Origin: Tridacna crocea
Taxonomy: Eukaryota; Mollusca; Bivalvia; Cardiida; Cardiidae
Length of the DNA: 64,000 nucleotides
Assembly (NCBI GenBank): GCA_943736015.1
Contig: OX031061.1
Coordinates: 15,199,290 to 15,263,289 of the forward strand
Reading direction: 5' to 3'
Shown: in pieces, positions 52,995 to 62,432 of the stretch
Position numbering within the stretch: the stretch's first letter is position 1
Layout of the letters: every line of letters begins with the position of its first letter
Translations under genes and position numbers: made by a program
Notes under the pieces: model-generated
Seen by the model: only the letters and a program-made list of their open reading frames with translations
The model's database searches: none
Told to the model about the DNA's origin: nothing

Positions 52995-53466
52995 AGGTGT
53001 CAAATCACCCAGAGAAGTACTTCCGGGTCGTATGGTGCTAAAGTAGTTCTTTGAAAAAAAATGAAACCTTTTTTTGATAGTGCATGCTTCATTGCATGAT
53101 TGCTTTTCTCACATTATTTCACCTGATGTTTTGAAAAAAGGGTATTTTGTGCTGAATGAGCTAAAATCCATCTTTCTTTTCAGGACTATTTCTTGTGTAG
53201 GGATGCTGGAAATTGTGAAGTAGATGTGGGTACCGGACCTGTGATGGTTAGGAAAAAGACATGGTACGCATGTTTGACCTAATTTTGTGAAAAATCCAAT
53301 CGGTCATGATGGATGTATTTGTTGGAAAATCAAGGGATTAGTGAAGTTTCTGAAACATTTGGAGCATATTATTCATGAACGAATGTCGTGGAACATGTGA
53401 CAACGTGTGGAATTTGCGGAATTTACATTGAATTATATAGGAGTCTATTTGAGTGATTTGACACCT
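52995..53466 (+). repeat. 472-bp direct repeat, left
   Basis: Bounded by a 14-bp inverted repeat (AGGTGTCAAATCAC / GTGATTTGACACCT). Includes an exon-like segment at 53184-53263 with flanking splice-like sites. Confidence 0.92.
53184..53263 (+). other. exon-like segment in the direct repeat
   Basis: Preceded by a pyrimidine-rich acceptor-like TTTCTTTTCAG and followed by GTACGC. The 80 nt are open and would read DYFLCRDAGNCEVDVGTGPV then MVRKKT, with cysteines at positions 5 and 11. The same segment is at 55368-55447. No family recognised; could be an exon of the nuclease gene or an intron-like coincidence. Confidence 0.4.
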
Positions 53467-53841
53467 AGAAGTGATTCTGGCAGAAATTTTTGATTGTTTA
53501 TTTCTCTGCGATTATTGGAGCTAAAGACTTGAAATTCGGAATACAAATTGCTTACACCATGGAAAACTTAATGAAATCATACTTTCAATGTTGGTGAGTC
53601 ATTTTTAAATTTAAATATTGAATTTAATTGAATTTTTTAAATATTCTGTAATTTGTGTCAGTCATAGACTGGTTCCAGTCTGGTTTTTCCTGTATATACT
53701 GTATCCCTGTCTTGAAAATGAGGAAAGTTGTCGTCTGCAATTTCCTAAAGTTGTTTATTGTGACTTTTGAAGTTGAAATTGAAATTTAGATGAATTTTAA
53801 GAAATTTAAAAATATTTAAAAATTGTTTAAAAAATGTCCAG

Positions 53842-54184
53842 ATGGAGAATTTCTTTGAATTGTGCCAAAAGGAACTTGAAAGTCATTCAAAACCCCATGG
53901 AAATGGACAGTGCATCATTTGGACGGGCTGCACAAACAAGGGCTATGGGCAGTTTAGATACAAAAGATCCAAGAGACCCTTATTTTGCCGGCAATAAGAC
54001 CAGAAGTGTGCACAGAATGGCCTTAATGGTCAAACCTAAGTATTTAGATGTCCCTCATGAACAACAAGCCAGCCATTTATGCAATAATAAACTGTGCATT
54101 AACACTGAACGCATTGTTTTTGAAGAAAATTTTACAAATAACTTGAGAAAGATATGTTTTTTGGCATGGAGGTCTTGGAGCTGA
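53842..54184 (+). pseudogene. His-Me finger (homing-type) endonuclease-like ORF, frameshifted
   Basis: The N-terminal part reads from ATG 53842 (MENFFELCQKELESH...; stop at 53995-53997) and contains CIIWTGCTNKGYGQF at residues 24-38, a W-T/G-Y-G motif typical of the start of this nuclease fold. The C-terminal part lies one base out of frame, in the frame that opens at ATG 53834. There it contains VHRMALM, then SHLCNNKLC (His at about 54074) and FTNNLRKIC. SHLC...C plus a downstream NN..C matches the zinc-binding loop and catalytic His of I-PpoI-like endonucleases. A net one-base shift is needed between about 53965 and 53995. Reaction, if active, would be DNA double-strand cleavage. Family call is by motif memory only. 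Confidence 0.65.
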
Positions 54185-54263
54185 CACTTTGCACAGCCAT
54201 TTCACTTAGCCTCATTTCAAAAATGTTCTCCATTATCAAAAGGTCATTTCGGTCCATTTTCAG

Positions 54264-54572
54264 GCACCAAATGCAGACTTAAGCCACCAACTCCCTTCAC
54301 GCACTCCAGAGCGTACAAGGGACTCTCCCGGACAATCACTACAATTTCCAGAATACGAAAGAATGGTGGCTGCCCTCACTGAAGGTAATTTCGGAATCAA
54401 TTTTACTATATCCCTATTTCCGAGTCGTGCCAGTTCTTCAAAAAATTGCACTGGAACGAGTGCGGATGTCTTTGCGGAAAGCAGCCAATCCTCTGGCATC
54501 TTTCGACTTGCGATGGTCCGGAAGAAATTCTGCACTAAATTTGCCTTCTTCTCTTGTCTTGATCCAAGATGA
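54264..54572 (+). other. open segment after an acceptor-like site, possible second exon
   Basis: TCCATTTTCAG precedes an open frame of 103 codons that starts APNADLSHQLPSRTPERTRD, is rich in Ser/Pro/Thr, and continues PEYERMVAALTEG. A donor-like GAAG|GTAATT lies at 54384/54385. It follows the nuclease frame by 80 bp and may belong to the same gene. No domain recognised. Confidence 0.35.
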
Positions 54573-55178
54573 TAAGGATTTTGCTGGTGCAAAACATTAA
54601 GGGGAAGATACAACTTGACAGTCTGGGTTTAATCTAGAAGAGCCAGCGGGTTCTTCTCTTTGCTAATATAACTTGTGATATTTGAGGCTCTGTACTGCAT
54701 CTCATGACAGTATTTTGCTGTGAACTGTAGTACATTGACTGTGGGTGGTCTTTCAAGTACAAACAAAGGTGGCTTTGGGGTTTTTTAACTCTATTTTTTT
54801 ATGACAAAGTCAGTTTTGACCCCCAAAATTCCACAAGAATTGTTACTTTTCTGACCTTTTTTGACCTTGATGGCTGCAATGATCTACAAAAAGCTGTAAA
54901 ATGGAAACTACAGACTGGCCAAAGCATGCTGCACTTTGTTTTGTCAAAATCTACCAACTACTTCCAGAGAATCTTTGATTCGAAGTATTGTTTTGAAACA
55001 TGTCTAATTGCAGCTGAAAGCGCAGGATTTTGTCGCTTAGGGGTAATGTTTTTGAAATGAGATTGTGTGCATCTGAACATAAAATGTATTGAAGTTGGTG
55101 CATTTTGATAATGCATTGAAGCCAATAATCAGTAAGAATGCCTTGTTTGGAGATTTTGACCAACTTGCAGTGTCATCT

Positions 55179-55650
55179 AGGTGTCAAATCACCCAGAGAA
55201 GTACTTCCGGGTCGTATGGTGCTAAAGTAGTTCTTTGAAAAAAAATGAAACCTTTTTTTGATAGTGCATGCTTCATTGCATGATTGCTTTTCTCACATTA
55301 TTTCACCTGATGTTTTGAAAAAAGGGTATTTTGTGCTGAATGAGCTAAAATCCATCTTTCTTTTCAGGACTATTTCTTGTGTAGGGATGCTGGAAATTGT
55401 GAAGTAGATGTGGGTACCGGACCTGTGATGGTTAGGAAAAAGACATGGTACGCATGTTTGACCTAATTTTGTGAAAAATCCAATCGGTCATGATGGATGT
55501 ATTTGTTGGAAAATCAAGGGATTAGTGAAGTTTCTGAAACATTTGGAGCATATTATTCATGAACGAATGTCGTGGAACATGTGACAACGTGTGGAATTTG
55601 CGGAATTTACATTGAATTATATAGGAGTCTATTTGAGTGATTTGACACCT
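55179..55650 (+). repeat. 472-bp direct repeat, right
   Basis: Same length as the left copy and identical as far as I can read it, offset 2184 bp. Followed by TTCACC and a (GTT)n run. Confidence 0.92.
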
Positions 55651-55658
55651 TTCACCTT

Positions 55659-55686
55659 TTGTTGTTGTTGTTGTTGTTGTTGTTGA
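55659..55686 (+). repeat. (GTT)n microsatellite
   Basis: Nine GTT units directly after the 2.66-kb element. Confidence 0.95.
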
Positions 55687-55850
55687 TATTGTTGTTTATT
55701 TTGTATGATATTTTCATATTTCATCCAGTTTTCTTGTTCTTGCCATATTTTTCATAACATATTGTTATGGCCAAAAGCATGTTTTCTGCTGATTTGCCGA
55801 ATAAATGGATGAATTTGAAAGCAGGGTAGAACACCCTTCAAGCAATACAT

Positions 55851-56112
55851 GCCCGCCCAGGTGGCTCAGTGGTGAGCGTGTCACACTCATGACCTGGTGG
55901 TTGTGAGTTCGATACCCGGTTGAGGCGAACTTTCTTTCCGGCGTATTTTCGCCTCTCACCTCTGCTGAAGCATGTGAGAAAAGTAGTCGGTGGCTTTGGA
56001 AAAAAAGTAGTGTAAGTACCGGTGTGAGAAAGCCAGGAAACACATGTTCGTCACCGACCGCCATGATATGACCTTAGCTGTTAAAGTGGCGTTAAACCCC
56101 AATACAACCAAC
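55851..56112 (+). mobile_element. tRNA-derived SINE, full length
   Basis: GCCCGCCCAGGTGGCTCAGTG head, B box GAGTTCGATACCCGG, complete body and the tail AATACAACCAACC. The minus frame 55765-56064 is its translation. Confidence 0.9.
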
Positions 56113-56283
56113 CAAATTAAGCACTACTGGTACATACATAACACTCTCCAGCTTTCAAAGAAAGAAGGCCCGACAATTTTCAAGCCATTTTAACTGATAG
56201 CCGTACATTAAAGTATTTTTAATCATAACAAGTGTGTGTTTTGTTATGCATGTAAAATATTAGGGGATGATTACTTTCGACCC

Positions 56284-56500
56284 TCAACCTGTTCAATAAA
56301 AGAAACGAAACTCCACCCCCTCCCCAAACCGATAGTAAAAATCCAGTTATTGCCATTTAGAAAGGTTTTTTGGAGGCAGTGTAGCTCCTCATCGGACAGT
56401 GTAGATCTAAGATCAGACTGCACGTTCTGTGCAGTCTGATCTTGGATCTACACTGTCCGCAAAAGGTCGGTGAGTCTCGCTCCGCAGCTAAAGGGGTTAA
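56284..56500 (-). mobile_element. PalB MITE
   Basis: TCAACCTGTTCAATAAAAG at the left, GCAGCTAAAGGGGTTAA at the right. The core at 56393-56460 is a perfect palindrome except one centre pair. Confidence 0.87.
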
Positions 56501-56649
56501 ACTACAACAATTTTTAGGATACTCAGTCACTCGAGCGATTTTATTACACGCTTATCTAAAAAAGATAAAACCTTTTTACAGTCTCGAGTTAAAACCCTTT
56601 TTTTACATGAAGAAGTCAACTTTTGCCAAATATTTTCGAGCGTCATCGA

Positions 56650-56762
56650 ACCTTGGAAAGAACTCTTTTGTAAATACTGTTGGAAAAGGATAAAATGCTG
56701 GTAACATGCATTTTATTCTTGTCCCACAATGTTTTCTGTCATTTCTGATGCAAATCTTAACA
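56650..56762 (+). mobile_element. PalA stem fragment
   Basis: CTGTTGGAAAAGGATAAAATG and CATTTTATTCTTGTCCCAC; both outer arms mostly missing. Confidence 0.6.
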
Positions 56763-56789
56763 ATTTAGTGCAGTCAAATTCTATAATTT

Positions 56790-56866
56790 ATCGTCGGTTT
56801 ACTTGAAAAACCTCGTAACAACAGTTTGTAACAAGCTGTAGTTACGAGGTTTTCGAAGTAAATCTA
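56790..56866. repeat. foldback repeat (GTAGTTACGAGG type), copy 3
   Basis: GGTTTACTTGAAAAACCTCG and GTAGTTACGAGGTTTTCGAA, with loop AACAGTTTGTAACAAGCT. Confidence 0.75.
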
Positions 56867-56912
56867 TTTTAGAAATTAGAATGGACTAGAGCTGTCACTG
56901 AATGTGACTAAC

Positions 56913-56961
56913 CCCAGGGTTTAGGGTTTAGGGTTAGGGTTGAACCCTAAACCCTGACCCC
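56913..56961. repeat. interstitial telomere-like palindrome
   Basis: CAGGGTTTAGGGTTTAGGG, TTAGGG, then TTGAACCCTAAACCCTG: TTTAGGG/TTAGGG units facing CCCTAAA units head to head. Confidence 0.85.
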
Positions 56962-57001
56962 GCTAGCCCGCTTTGTCAGAGACGGGCAATTGCTAGTATT
57001 T

Positions 57002-57070
57002 TGTACACTGACGGACACATGGACAGACTGGCTGATTCCAGTATACCCCCAAAAACATTCGTTTTGCGTG
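57002..57070 (+). mobile_element. M-family fragment
   Basis: GACGGACACATGGACAGAC, CTGATTCCAGTATACCCCC and GTGGGTATAAC as at the right end of 31904-32223. Confidence 0.65.
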
Positions 57071-57204
57071 GGTATAACTAGCCAAGATTTTTTGTCGCGT
57101 GGTAAACAGATATGGAAAGTCACAATAGACATGTGCATGCATAATTTTAGAAACGTTTTTTTTTTTATTTCAACGATAGATTCATGTAGAATAACCCTGT
57201 TGTG

Positions 57205-57417
57205 TCAAAACGACAAAATTCAATTTCTATCCGGGTTGAAAACATTTGCAGACGACAAATTAAATGCTGAACATGCAAAATTTGTCTTTTAAAAGGTAGA
57301 AAAGCTATGTGGGTATCTATAGGTAAAAATGCTGGTTACCAGCATTTCCCCTAATGTTTTCAAAAATACTTTTTATAAGAGTCGTTAAAAATTGGTGTTG
57401 TGTGGTAACACGTTTAA
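57205..57417 (-). mobile_element. PalA1 MITE, diverged
   Basis: AACGACAAAATTCAATTTC at the left; GTGTGGTAACACGTTTAA at the right. The stem is reduced to AAAATGCTGGTTACCAGCATTT. Confidence 0.78.
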
Positions 57418-57436
57418 AGGTGAAAATGTTGCTCTT

Positions 57437-57657
57437 TTAACCCTTTCCAAACAATCCCTGGTTTTCTCGACCCTGAGAAAGAAGCCTTCTGCAAACATTG
57501 TGGGAAAAGGAGAAAATGCTGGTAACCAGCATTTTCTCCATTTCCCACAATGTTTTTTTCCCTTCCAAAACCAACTTTCAATTTTTGAATCACATTAATT
57601 TTGTCGTCTGCAGATGCTTGGACTAGTCGAAAATTATGCAGTTGGCTACAGAGTTAC
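57437..57657 (+). mobile_element. PalA (A1/A2 hybrid) MITE
   Basis: TTAACCCTTTCCAAACAATCC (A2-like end) joined to an A1-like right arm (GAATCACATTAATTTTGTCG); ends GAGTTAC. Stem with one mismatch (TTTCTCCATTTCCC). Confidence 0.85.
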
Positions 57658-57790
57658 AGACAATTTTTCAAGCGGGAAAATGTCCTCTTCTTAGATAGCG
57701 TAGATCCAAGATCAGACCACACGTTCTGTGCAGTCTGATCTTGATCTAAATTATCCGCAAAAGGTTGTTGAATCGCACTTGGCAGTTTGA
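57658..57790 (-). mobile_element. PalB MITE, left part missing
   Basis: Core at 57694-57760 (GCGTAGATCCAAGATCAGAC, loop TTCT). Ends GCACTTGGCAGTTTGA, the TTGA being shared with the next PalA1. Confidence 0.8.
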
Positions 57791-58015
57791 CCCATTACCA
57801 AACGGCAATATTTTAGACTGGTCCAAATTGAAAGCATTTGCAGACGACGAAATAAAAGTGACTGGAAATTTGATTTTTTTTTTGTGAAGGGTAGAAAACA
57901 TTGTGGGAAAAGGAGAAAATGCTGGTTACCAGCATTTTCCCCTTTTCCCACAATGTTTTCTAAAGGCTTCTTTCTCAGGGTCGTCAAAAGTAGGGATTGT
58001 GTGGTCATGGGTTAA
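57787..58015 (-). mobile_element. PalA1 MITE
   Basis: TTGACCCATTACCAAACGGC to GTGTGGTCATGGGTTAA. Palindrome with one G-T-type mismatch (TTTCCCCTTTTCCC). Confidence 0.9.
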
Positions 58016-58139
58016 GGATGAAAAGGTAAAATTGTGTGATGCAGCGATGCGTGTGAAAATGATAAGATCGTTTATCATGCCTGCGTTTAATTGGATAAAG
58101 TTGTGACATCGAGAAGTTGCGAGATTCTCGTTCTATACC

Positions 58140-58332
58140 TTAACGCCAAACCACAGACGATAAAAGTTTTTGCCTTATCCAAAATTGAAAGCATTTGCAG
58201 ACGACAATCTCAATGTGTTTCAAATAGAGCAATTTTTCTTTAATAGGGTAAAAAACATTGAGTGACAAGAGGGAAAATGTTGGTTACCAGCATTTTCTCC
58301 TTTTCCAAAAATGTCTTCAGGTTTCTTTTCAA
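58140..58332 (-). mobile_element. PalA MITE, diverged
   Basis: TTAACGCCAAACCACAGACG left end; stem GAGGGAAAATGTTGG / CCAGCATTTTCTCC; right arm ends in TTTCAAAGCC, where the next copy begins. Confidence 0.75.
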
Positions 58333-58467
58333 AGCCTTTTACCACACAATTCCGAATGCCCCTGGAATGAAATGCTTTAAAAAGAATTGGGGAAAAAAGA
58401 GAAAATGCTGGTTAGCGGCGTTTTCTCTTTCCCCACAATGTTTGCAAATGCTTCTTTCCTAGGCCAT
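58333..58467 (+). mobile_element. PalA, right-truncated
   Basis: CCTTTTACCACACAATTCCG, stem GGGGAAAAAAGAGAAAATGC / GCGTTTTCTCTTTCCCC (a partly matched variant). Right outer arm absent. Confidence 0.72.
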
Positions 58468-58685
58468 TACCACAAAATAGTGAATATTAACGATCCCAGG
58501 GGGAAAAGAGCGTATGAAAACATTGTGGGGATAGGAGAAAGTACTGGTTACCAGCATTTACTTCTTTTCCCAAAATGTTTTCCATCTTTTCAAATGCATT
58601 TTTTAACAACTGTACCACAGTGAAGTTTTCTGTTGCGAATCCTTTCAATTTGGACAAGTAATTTTGTCGTTTGGTAAAGGGTTAA
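58468..58685 (+). mobile_element. PalA1 MITE
   Basis: CATTACCACAAAATAG at the left (TTAA lost); GGTAAAGGGTTAA at the right. Stem GGAGAAAGTACTGG / CCAGCATTTACTTC partly mismatched. Confidence 0.82.
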
Positions 58686-58948
58686 CACCAAACGCTAAAA
58701 GGGAACTGCTGTAAAATATCGTGAAGTACTGAATAAACCAGATAGGAATTGAAATAATCAGGAAAGTTTTTCGAGTGTTTATGAAGGCAAAAGGAAAAAA
58801 AAAAACACAAGGAAAAAAAATAGTCGATGAAAAAGATCGTATGAGATAAACAAGATTATTTAGAGCTGATTACCAGTGTCGAGATGATCAAAGCTGGACA
58901 GACAGGGCAAAGGGTTAAAAGTTTTATATTTTCGGGACGAACATTAAT

Positions 58949-59158
58949 CTAACACTTATCCTGTTAAGTGCGACTTCGGAAACTTTTACAGACAGTGTAG
59001 ATCAGGATCAGACTGCACAGAACGTGCAGTCTGATCTTGGATCTACACTGTCCAATAAGGAGATATTTTTACCAAATAATAAACCTGTTAAATAGCAAAA
59101 TTTTGGTTTTTACTATCCACTTGAAAGTTTCATTTCATTTAAGTGGGTGGAGGTTTAA
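58949..59158 (+). mobile_element. PalB MITE
   Basis: CTAACACTTATCCTG to GGGTGGAGGTTTAA. Core at 58995-59053. Shares its right TTAA with the next copy. Confidence 0.85.
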
Positions 59159-59368
59159 CACTTTCCTAACTGTTGACAACACCAGGGGCTTTTGTGGACA
59201 ATGTAGATCAAGATCAGACTGCACAAAACGTGCAGTCTGATCTTGAATCTACACTGTCCACTGCTATATTCCAGACTATGACCGAACTGTTTCTTAATCT
59301 TGCAAAGCAAATATATTTTAAACTTTTCAGAAAATGCAATATATTTATTTTAGCGGGTAAAGGGTTGA
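59155..59368 (+). mobile_element. PalB MITE, tandem neighbour
   Basis: TTAACACTTTCCTAACTG to GGTAAAGGGTTGA. Core at 59195-59261 with loop AAAAC. Same orientation as the preceding PalB. Confidence 0.85.
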
Positions 59369-60114
59369 GGTTGACAGTGAATATGAGAGGGATAGCAGTC
59401 CTCATACACAAGCAGTCTGCGTTATGATTTCAAACATTGTGTACTGTATTTAGCATATTGGAATATGGCGTAGGATAGTTGCCTTGTAGAATTATAGTGA
59501 GGATTTTACGATGTTAAAGAAATGCGTCTGTAAAATTGATAAAAAAAAAACAAGTTTCATCGACATGAGCAGTCTGGTTTCAGCTTTTATACTATCGAAC
59601 ATAGTGATCTGAATTTGGCATATCGGAATATGGCGATGGAATACCACCTTGTAGAAAGCTTATAGATCTAGTTATGGATTTTATAATGTCGACAGATTGT
59701 AGAATCTAATAATAAAGTTGATAAAAGAAACAGTTCGAAAGTTATACATCTGTAAATACGGTCAATGTCTGTTTGTGGTGATTGCCCATTCTTGACGGAA
59801 GATTTGAATGATAGCATTAGGGTTTAGAAACAGGATATTATAGAGGTGTTTACAGGCTGTAAATTGAAACTGTATTATTTTCTAACATGGTTTCATGTGT
59901 CTACCTTGAAAAAGGTTAGTGTTTAGGATATTCTTTGGGAGAAAGGTGAGTTGCAACAATACGGTTTATGGTCTTGTTTTCTTTATTTTTGTTTTAAAGT
60001 GATTTTTCGGCGAAGATTTGATAATGAGACGCTGCGATGACATTTTTCATATTTGGACAGTCAAAAAGTAACATCGCCTGTGGGGACAGTTATCTGTACT
60101 ATTTTTCGGCGTAG
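59369..60114. other. no recognisable gene; diverged local duplication
   Basis: TTTAGCATATTGGAATATGGCG (59449) and TTTGGCATATCGGAATATGGCG (59614) show an old tandem duplication of about 165 bp (spanning CCTTGTAGAA and GGATTTTA blocks). No coding sequence recognised. Confidence 0.55.
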
Positions 60115-60235
60115 CTTTGGACCTAATTTCTACACTGATAACGTGTGAATAAATAGATACTTGTGATTGGTAAAAATGTACACAAGTTTATTATAAGGTA
60201 TCTGTCCATTTGCTGGCAAATTTACACAACCTATC
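60115..60235 (+). repeat. dispersed repeat N, copy 3
   Basis: GTGTGAATAAATAGATACTTG, GATTGGTAAAAATGTACAC and GCTGGCAAATTTACACAACC. Confidence 0.65.
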
Positions 60236-60545
60236 ATGTTTTTTTCTTAAAGAAAATCTTGTTTATACTATGTATTATGCGTAACAGACGCTACGCTTTT
60301 ATTTAAACAAATAAACATTCCTGGGCAGCGTATAAATAAATATTGCGTAGATTTACGCAAATTGTTTGCAATTGTATATAAACACATACGATCCCTGCTT
60401 TACAGAAAGGCATGTATGAGCTGGTGTAAAGTTATGCAAATATGTACTGAAGTCGTTAGTTATGCAATTCAGTGAAATTTGTTATGAGACTTGATGCTTG
60501 CCTATGGAAACTACGGAGGAAAATTTCGTACGTACGCAGTGTAAT

Positions 60546-60642
60546 GTCTGAGAGTTTGCTCCGAAACTATTTTGGGTATTTGTCTCCGCAAACATTTGCG
60601 GAGACAAACAACAAAAATAGCTTCGGAGCAATCTTTCAGACT
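60546..60642. repeat. foldback hairpin, about 97 bp
   Basis: GTCTGAGAGTTTGCTCCGAA, ACTATTTT and TTTGTCTCCGCAAA pair with TTTGCGGAGACAAA, AAAATAG and TTCGGAGCAATCTTTCAGAC. The loop is about 2 nt. It makes an ORF across it that is not a gene. Confidence 0.88.
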
Positions 60643-60802
60643 GGAGATAAGTGAAACGAAGCCCAGGGACAAGTCTTATTTAGCACTCACGTATATAGAA
60701 GTACAGATAATTTTCATAACTATGTAAAGTGTATGTGTTGAAAGATATTGGATGCGTATAGTAATGGATCGATTCTGCTTGTCTGGCACATAACATGTCA
60801 TT

Positions 60803-61031
60803 TTAACTCTTTACCACATAATCCCGACTTTTAACGACCTTGAGAAAGTAGCCTATAGAAAAAAATATAAGAAAAGGAGAAAATGCTGGTAACCAGCATT
60901 TTCTCCTTTTCCCACAGTGTTTTCTACCCTTCTCAGACCAAATTTCCATTTTTTAGTCACATTTACTTTGTCGTCTGTAAATGCTTTCAGTTTGGACCCG
61001 TCTGTAATTTTGTCGTTTGGTAAAGAGTTAA
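60803..61031 (+). mobile_element. PalA1 MITE
   Basis: TTAACTCTTTACCACATAAT to GGTAAAGAGTTAA. The left stem base is decayed (AAAAATATAAGAAAAGG) while the inner stem is perfect. Confidence 0.9.
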
Positions 61032-61160
61032 ACCTTTTAGAAACGCCATGTTGTTGGTAAAAGGGGGCTCTTGAGGCCGGTATAGATCAAAGATCAGACT
61101 GCACGAAACGTGCACGAAACGTGCAGTCGGATCTTTGATATATAGCCTCCGCTTGTGCCA
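61028..61160 (+). mobile_element. PalB variant with duplicated loop
   Basis: TTAAACCTTTTAGAAACG shares its TTAA with the preceding PalA1. Stem TATAGATCAAAGATCAGAC; the centre reads GCACGAAACGTGCACGAAAC GTGC, i.e. the ACGAAACGTGC loop is duplicated. Right arm truncated. Confidence 0.75.
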
Positions 61161-61932
61161 CGTCTGTTTTTTTTTTTTACTGGCTTATAAGATTGTTTAT
61201 TTGAACTTGCATTTATTTGTTTTTATCGTTGCCATCTGTTGCCATATAGATGACGCCATAGTGCAGATACATGATCAAATCCGTCTCCATAAGTTATGCC
61301 TGGTTCTTTAACCTGCGAGGTGTATATCACCGTCACCAGGGACCTTGGTTAAATGTGATACCACAGTTGATGACGTCATACTATGACCAAGACAGTTTGA
61401 CTTAATCAATTAGATTTTGGGGCTTCCATCAAATAGCTTTGGGTTTGTTCTTTTTTATGTAGAGTCAAACAAGGATTTGGGCATCACAGAGCTCGTAAAA
61501 GTTAGATTAGAGATTTCGATTATGGTCAAAATACATGTACTAATATGCATGTACTTACTAGGGTATTAAGAATAGTTTTAACTCAACGTGTGACTTAACC
61601 TACTGTTTGTTTGACTGTACAAGTCAGTATGAAAAAATGGTTGGTGAATACGGACCAGAGATGGAAAAGCAAAAATACTTTATATATCAGATATTTATTT
61701 TGTGTTTTCAAAAAGCCTTTTGTCTCAGGATCATAAGAACACGAGGTTTGGTAAAGACTGAAGCGGCATACTGTACTTCTGATAGGTGACCTATTTTGTT
61801 GCACGTAAGGAAAGAATTTTTAACTTCTTCTGTCTGCAAAATACAATTTGACAAAATTTATGCACAATGCAGAGTGATACCAGATCAAATCGTTGGTATT
61901 CATGATGCAAAAAATGTGGCTTATGAGTTACT
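61161..61932. other. no recognisable gene
   Basis: Possible PalA scrap at about 61720 (CAAAAAGCC, CTCAGGATCATAAGAACACG). Two opposite overlapping 60-69-aa frames are not convincing. Confidence 0.5.
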
Positions 61933-62432
61933 TTAAATGTGGGTATTTCGATTTTTCACATCACACCAAATTAAAAAATATATAGATCACTGAAATTTAT
62001 ATGAAAAAAACAATACATATCACCAATAATTAAGGTATTCGCTTAAAAGGTTACGTAGCCCTTAAGCTATTTTTAGATTTCGCGCCAAAATCAAAAAAGC
62101 ATTGTGGGAATGTTAAGTTACTGGCACGTGACTAATGGCGCTTAAAATCCATAACATAACAAACATGTAATTATTAAATAATGTCTTCTTCGGACGCTAT
62201 GTTTGAAGCTTTGTCTGTGTATTTCTGGTATATAAATAGGCAAGTTGCTCATGTAAAAATAGATCGTGTTTCCCGCCGGTGTCGACCTGGGCTCTAGTGA
62301 GTCTTATATCTCTTTCGATAGTTTTCGACTACTGGGGTTTTATGAAAGAAAATTATAAGGCTTTGGGAGTGTAAAGATGATTTTTTTACGTTTATAAAAT
62401 TTTCGTCCCAGAATCTGAAGGGCGACCTTTAA
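61933..62432 (+). mobile_element. F-family TTAA element, copy 3
   Basis: TTAAATGTGGGTATTTCG to GAAGGGCGACCTTTAA; about 500 bp, shorter than copies 1 and 2 because the poly-A/TAATTA region is deleted. Same orientation as copy 2. Confidence 0.88.

Larger units (their letters stand above)
52995..55650 (+). mobile_element. 2.66-kb element with 472-bp direct terminal repeats and a nuclease ORF
   Basis: Two 472-bp direct repeats (52995-53466 and 55179-55650) enclose 1712 bp that hold a His-Me finger endonuclease-like frame. Each repeat begins AGGTGTCAAATCAC and ends with its exact inverse GTGATTTGACACCT. By eye the repeats show no differences, implying recent origin or gene conversion. The outer flanks CTTTC (left) and TTTCACC (right) allow a 3-4-bp TTC or TTTC target duplication. 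No reverse transcriptase, primer-binding site or polypurine tract is visible, so it is not an ordinary LTR retrotransposon. It could instead be a 1.2-fold tandem duplication with a 2184-bp period. Confidence 0.7.

Noticed and set aside
52995-55650. LTR retrotransposon
   Set aside because: No gag/pol, no tRNA-complementary primer site after the left repeat and no polypurine tract before the right one; the only frame is nuclease-like.
57751-58008. Many ORFs containing VGKGENAGYQHFLLFPQCF
   Set aside because: This peptide is the translation of the PalA palindrome and appears at every PalA copy on either strand.
60472-60654. 60-aa ORF ending in a repeated motif
   Set aside because: It is formed by reading through the foldback hairpin at 60546-60642.
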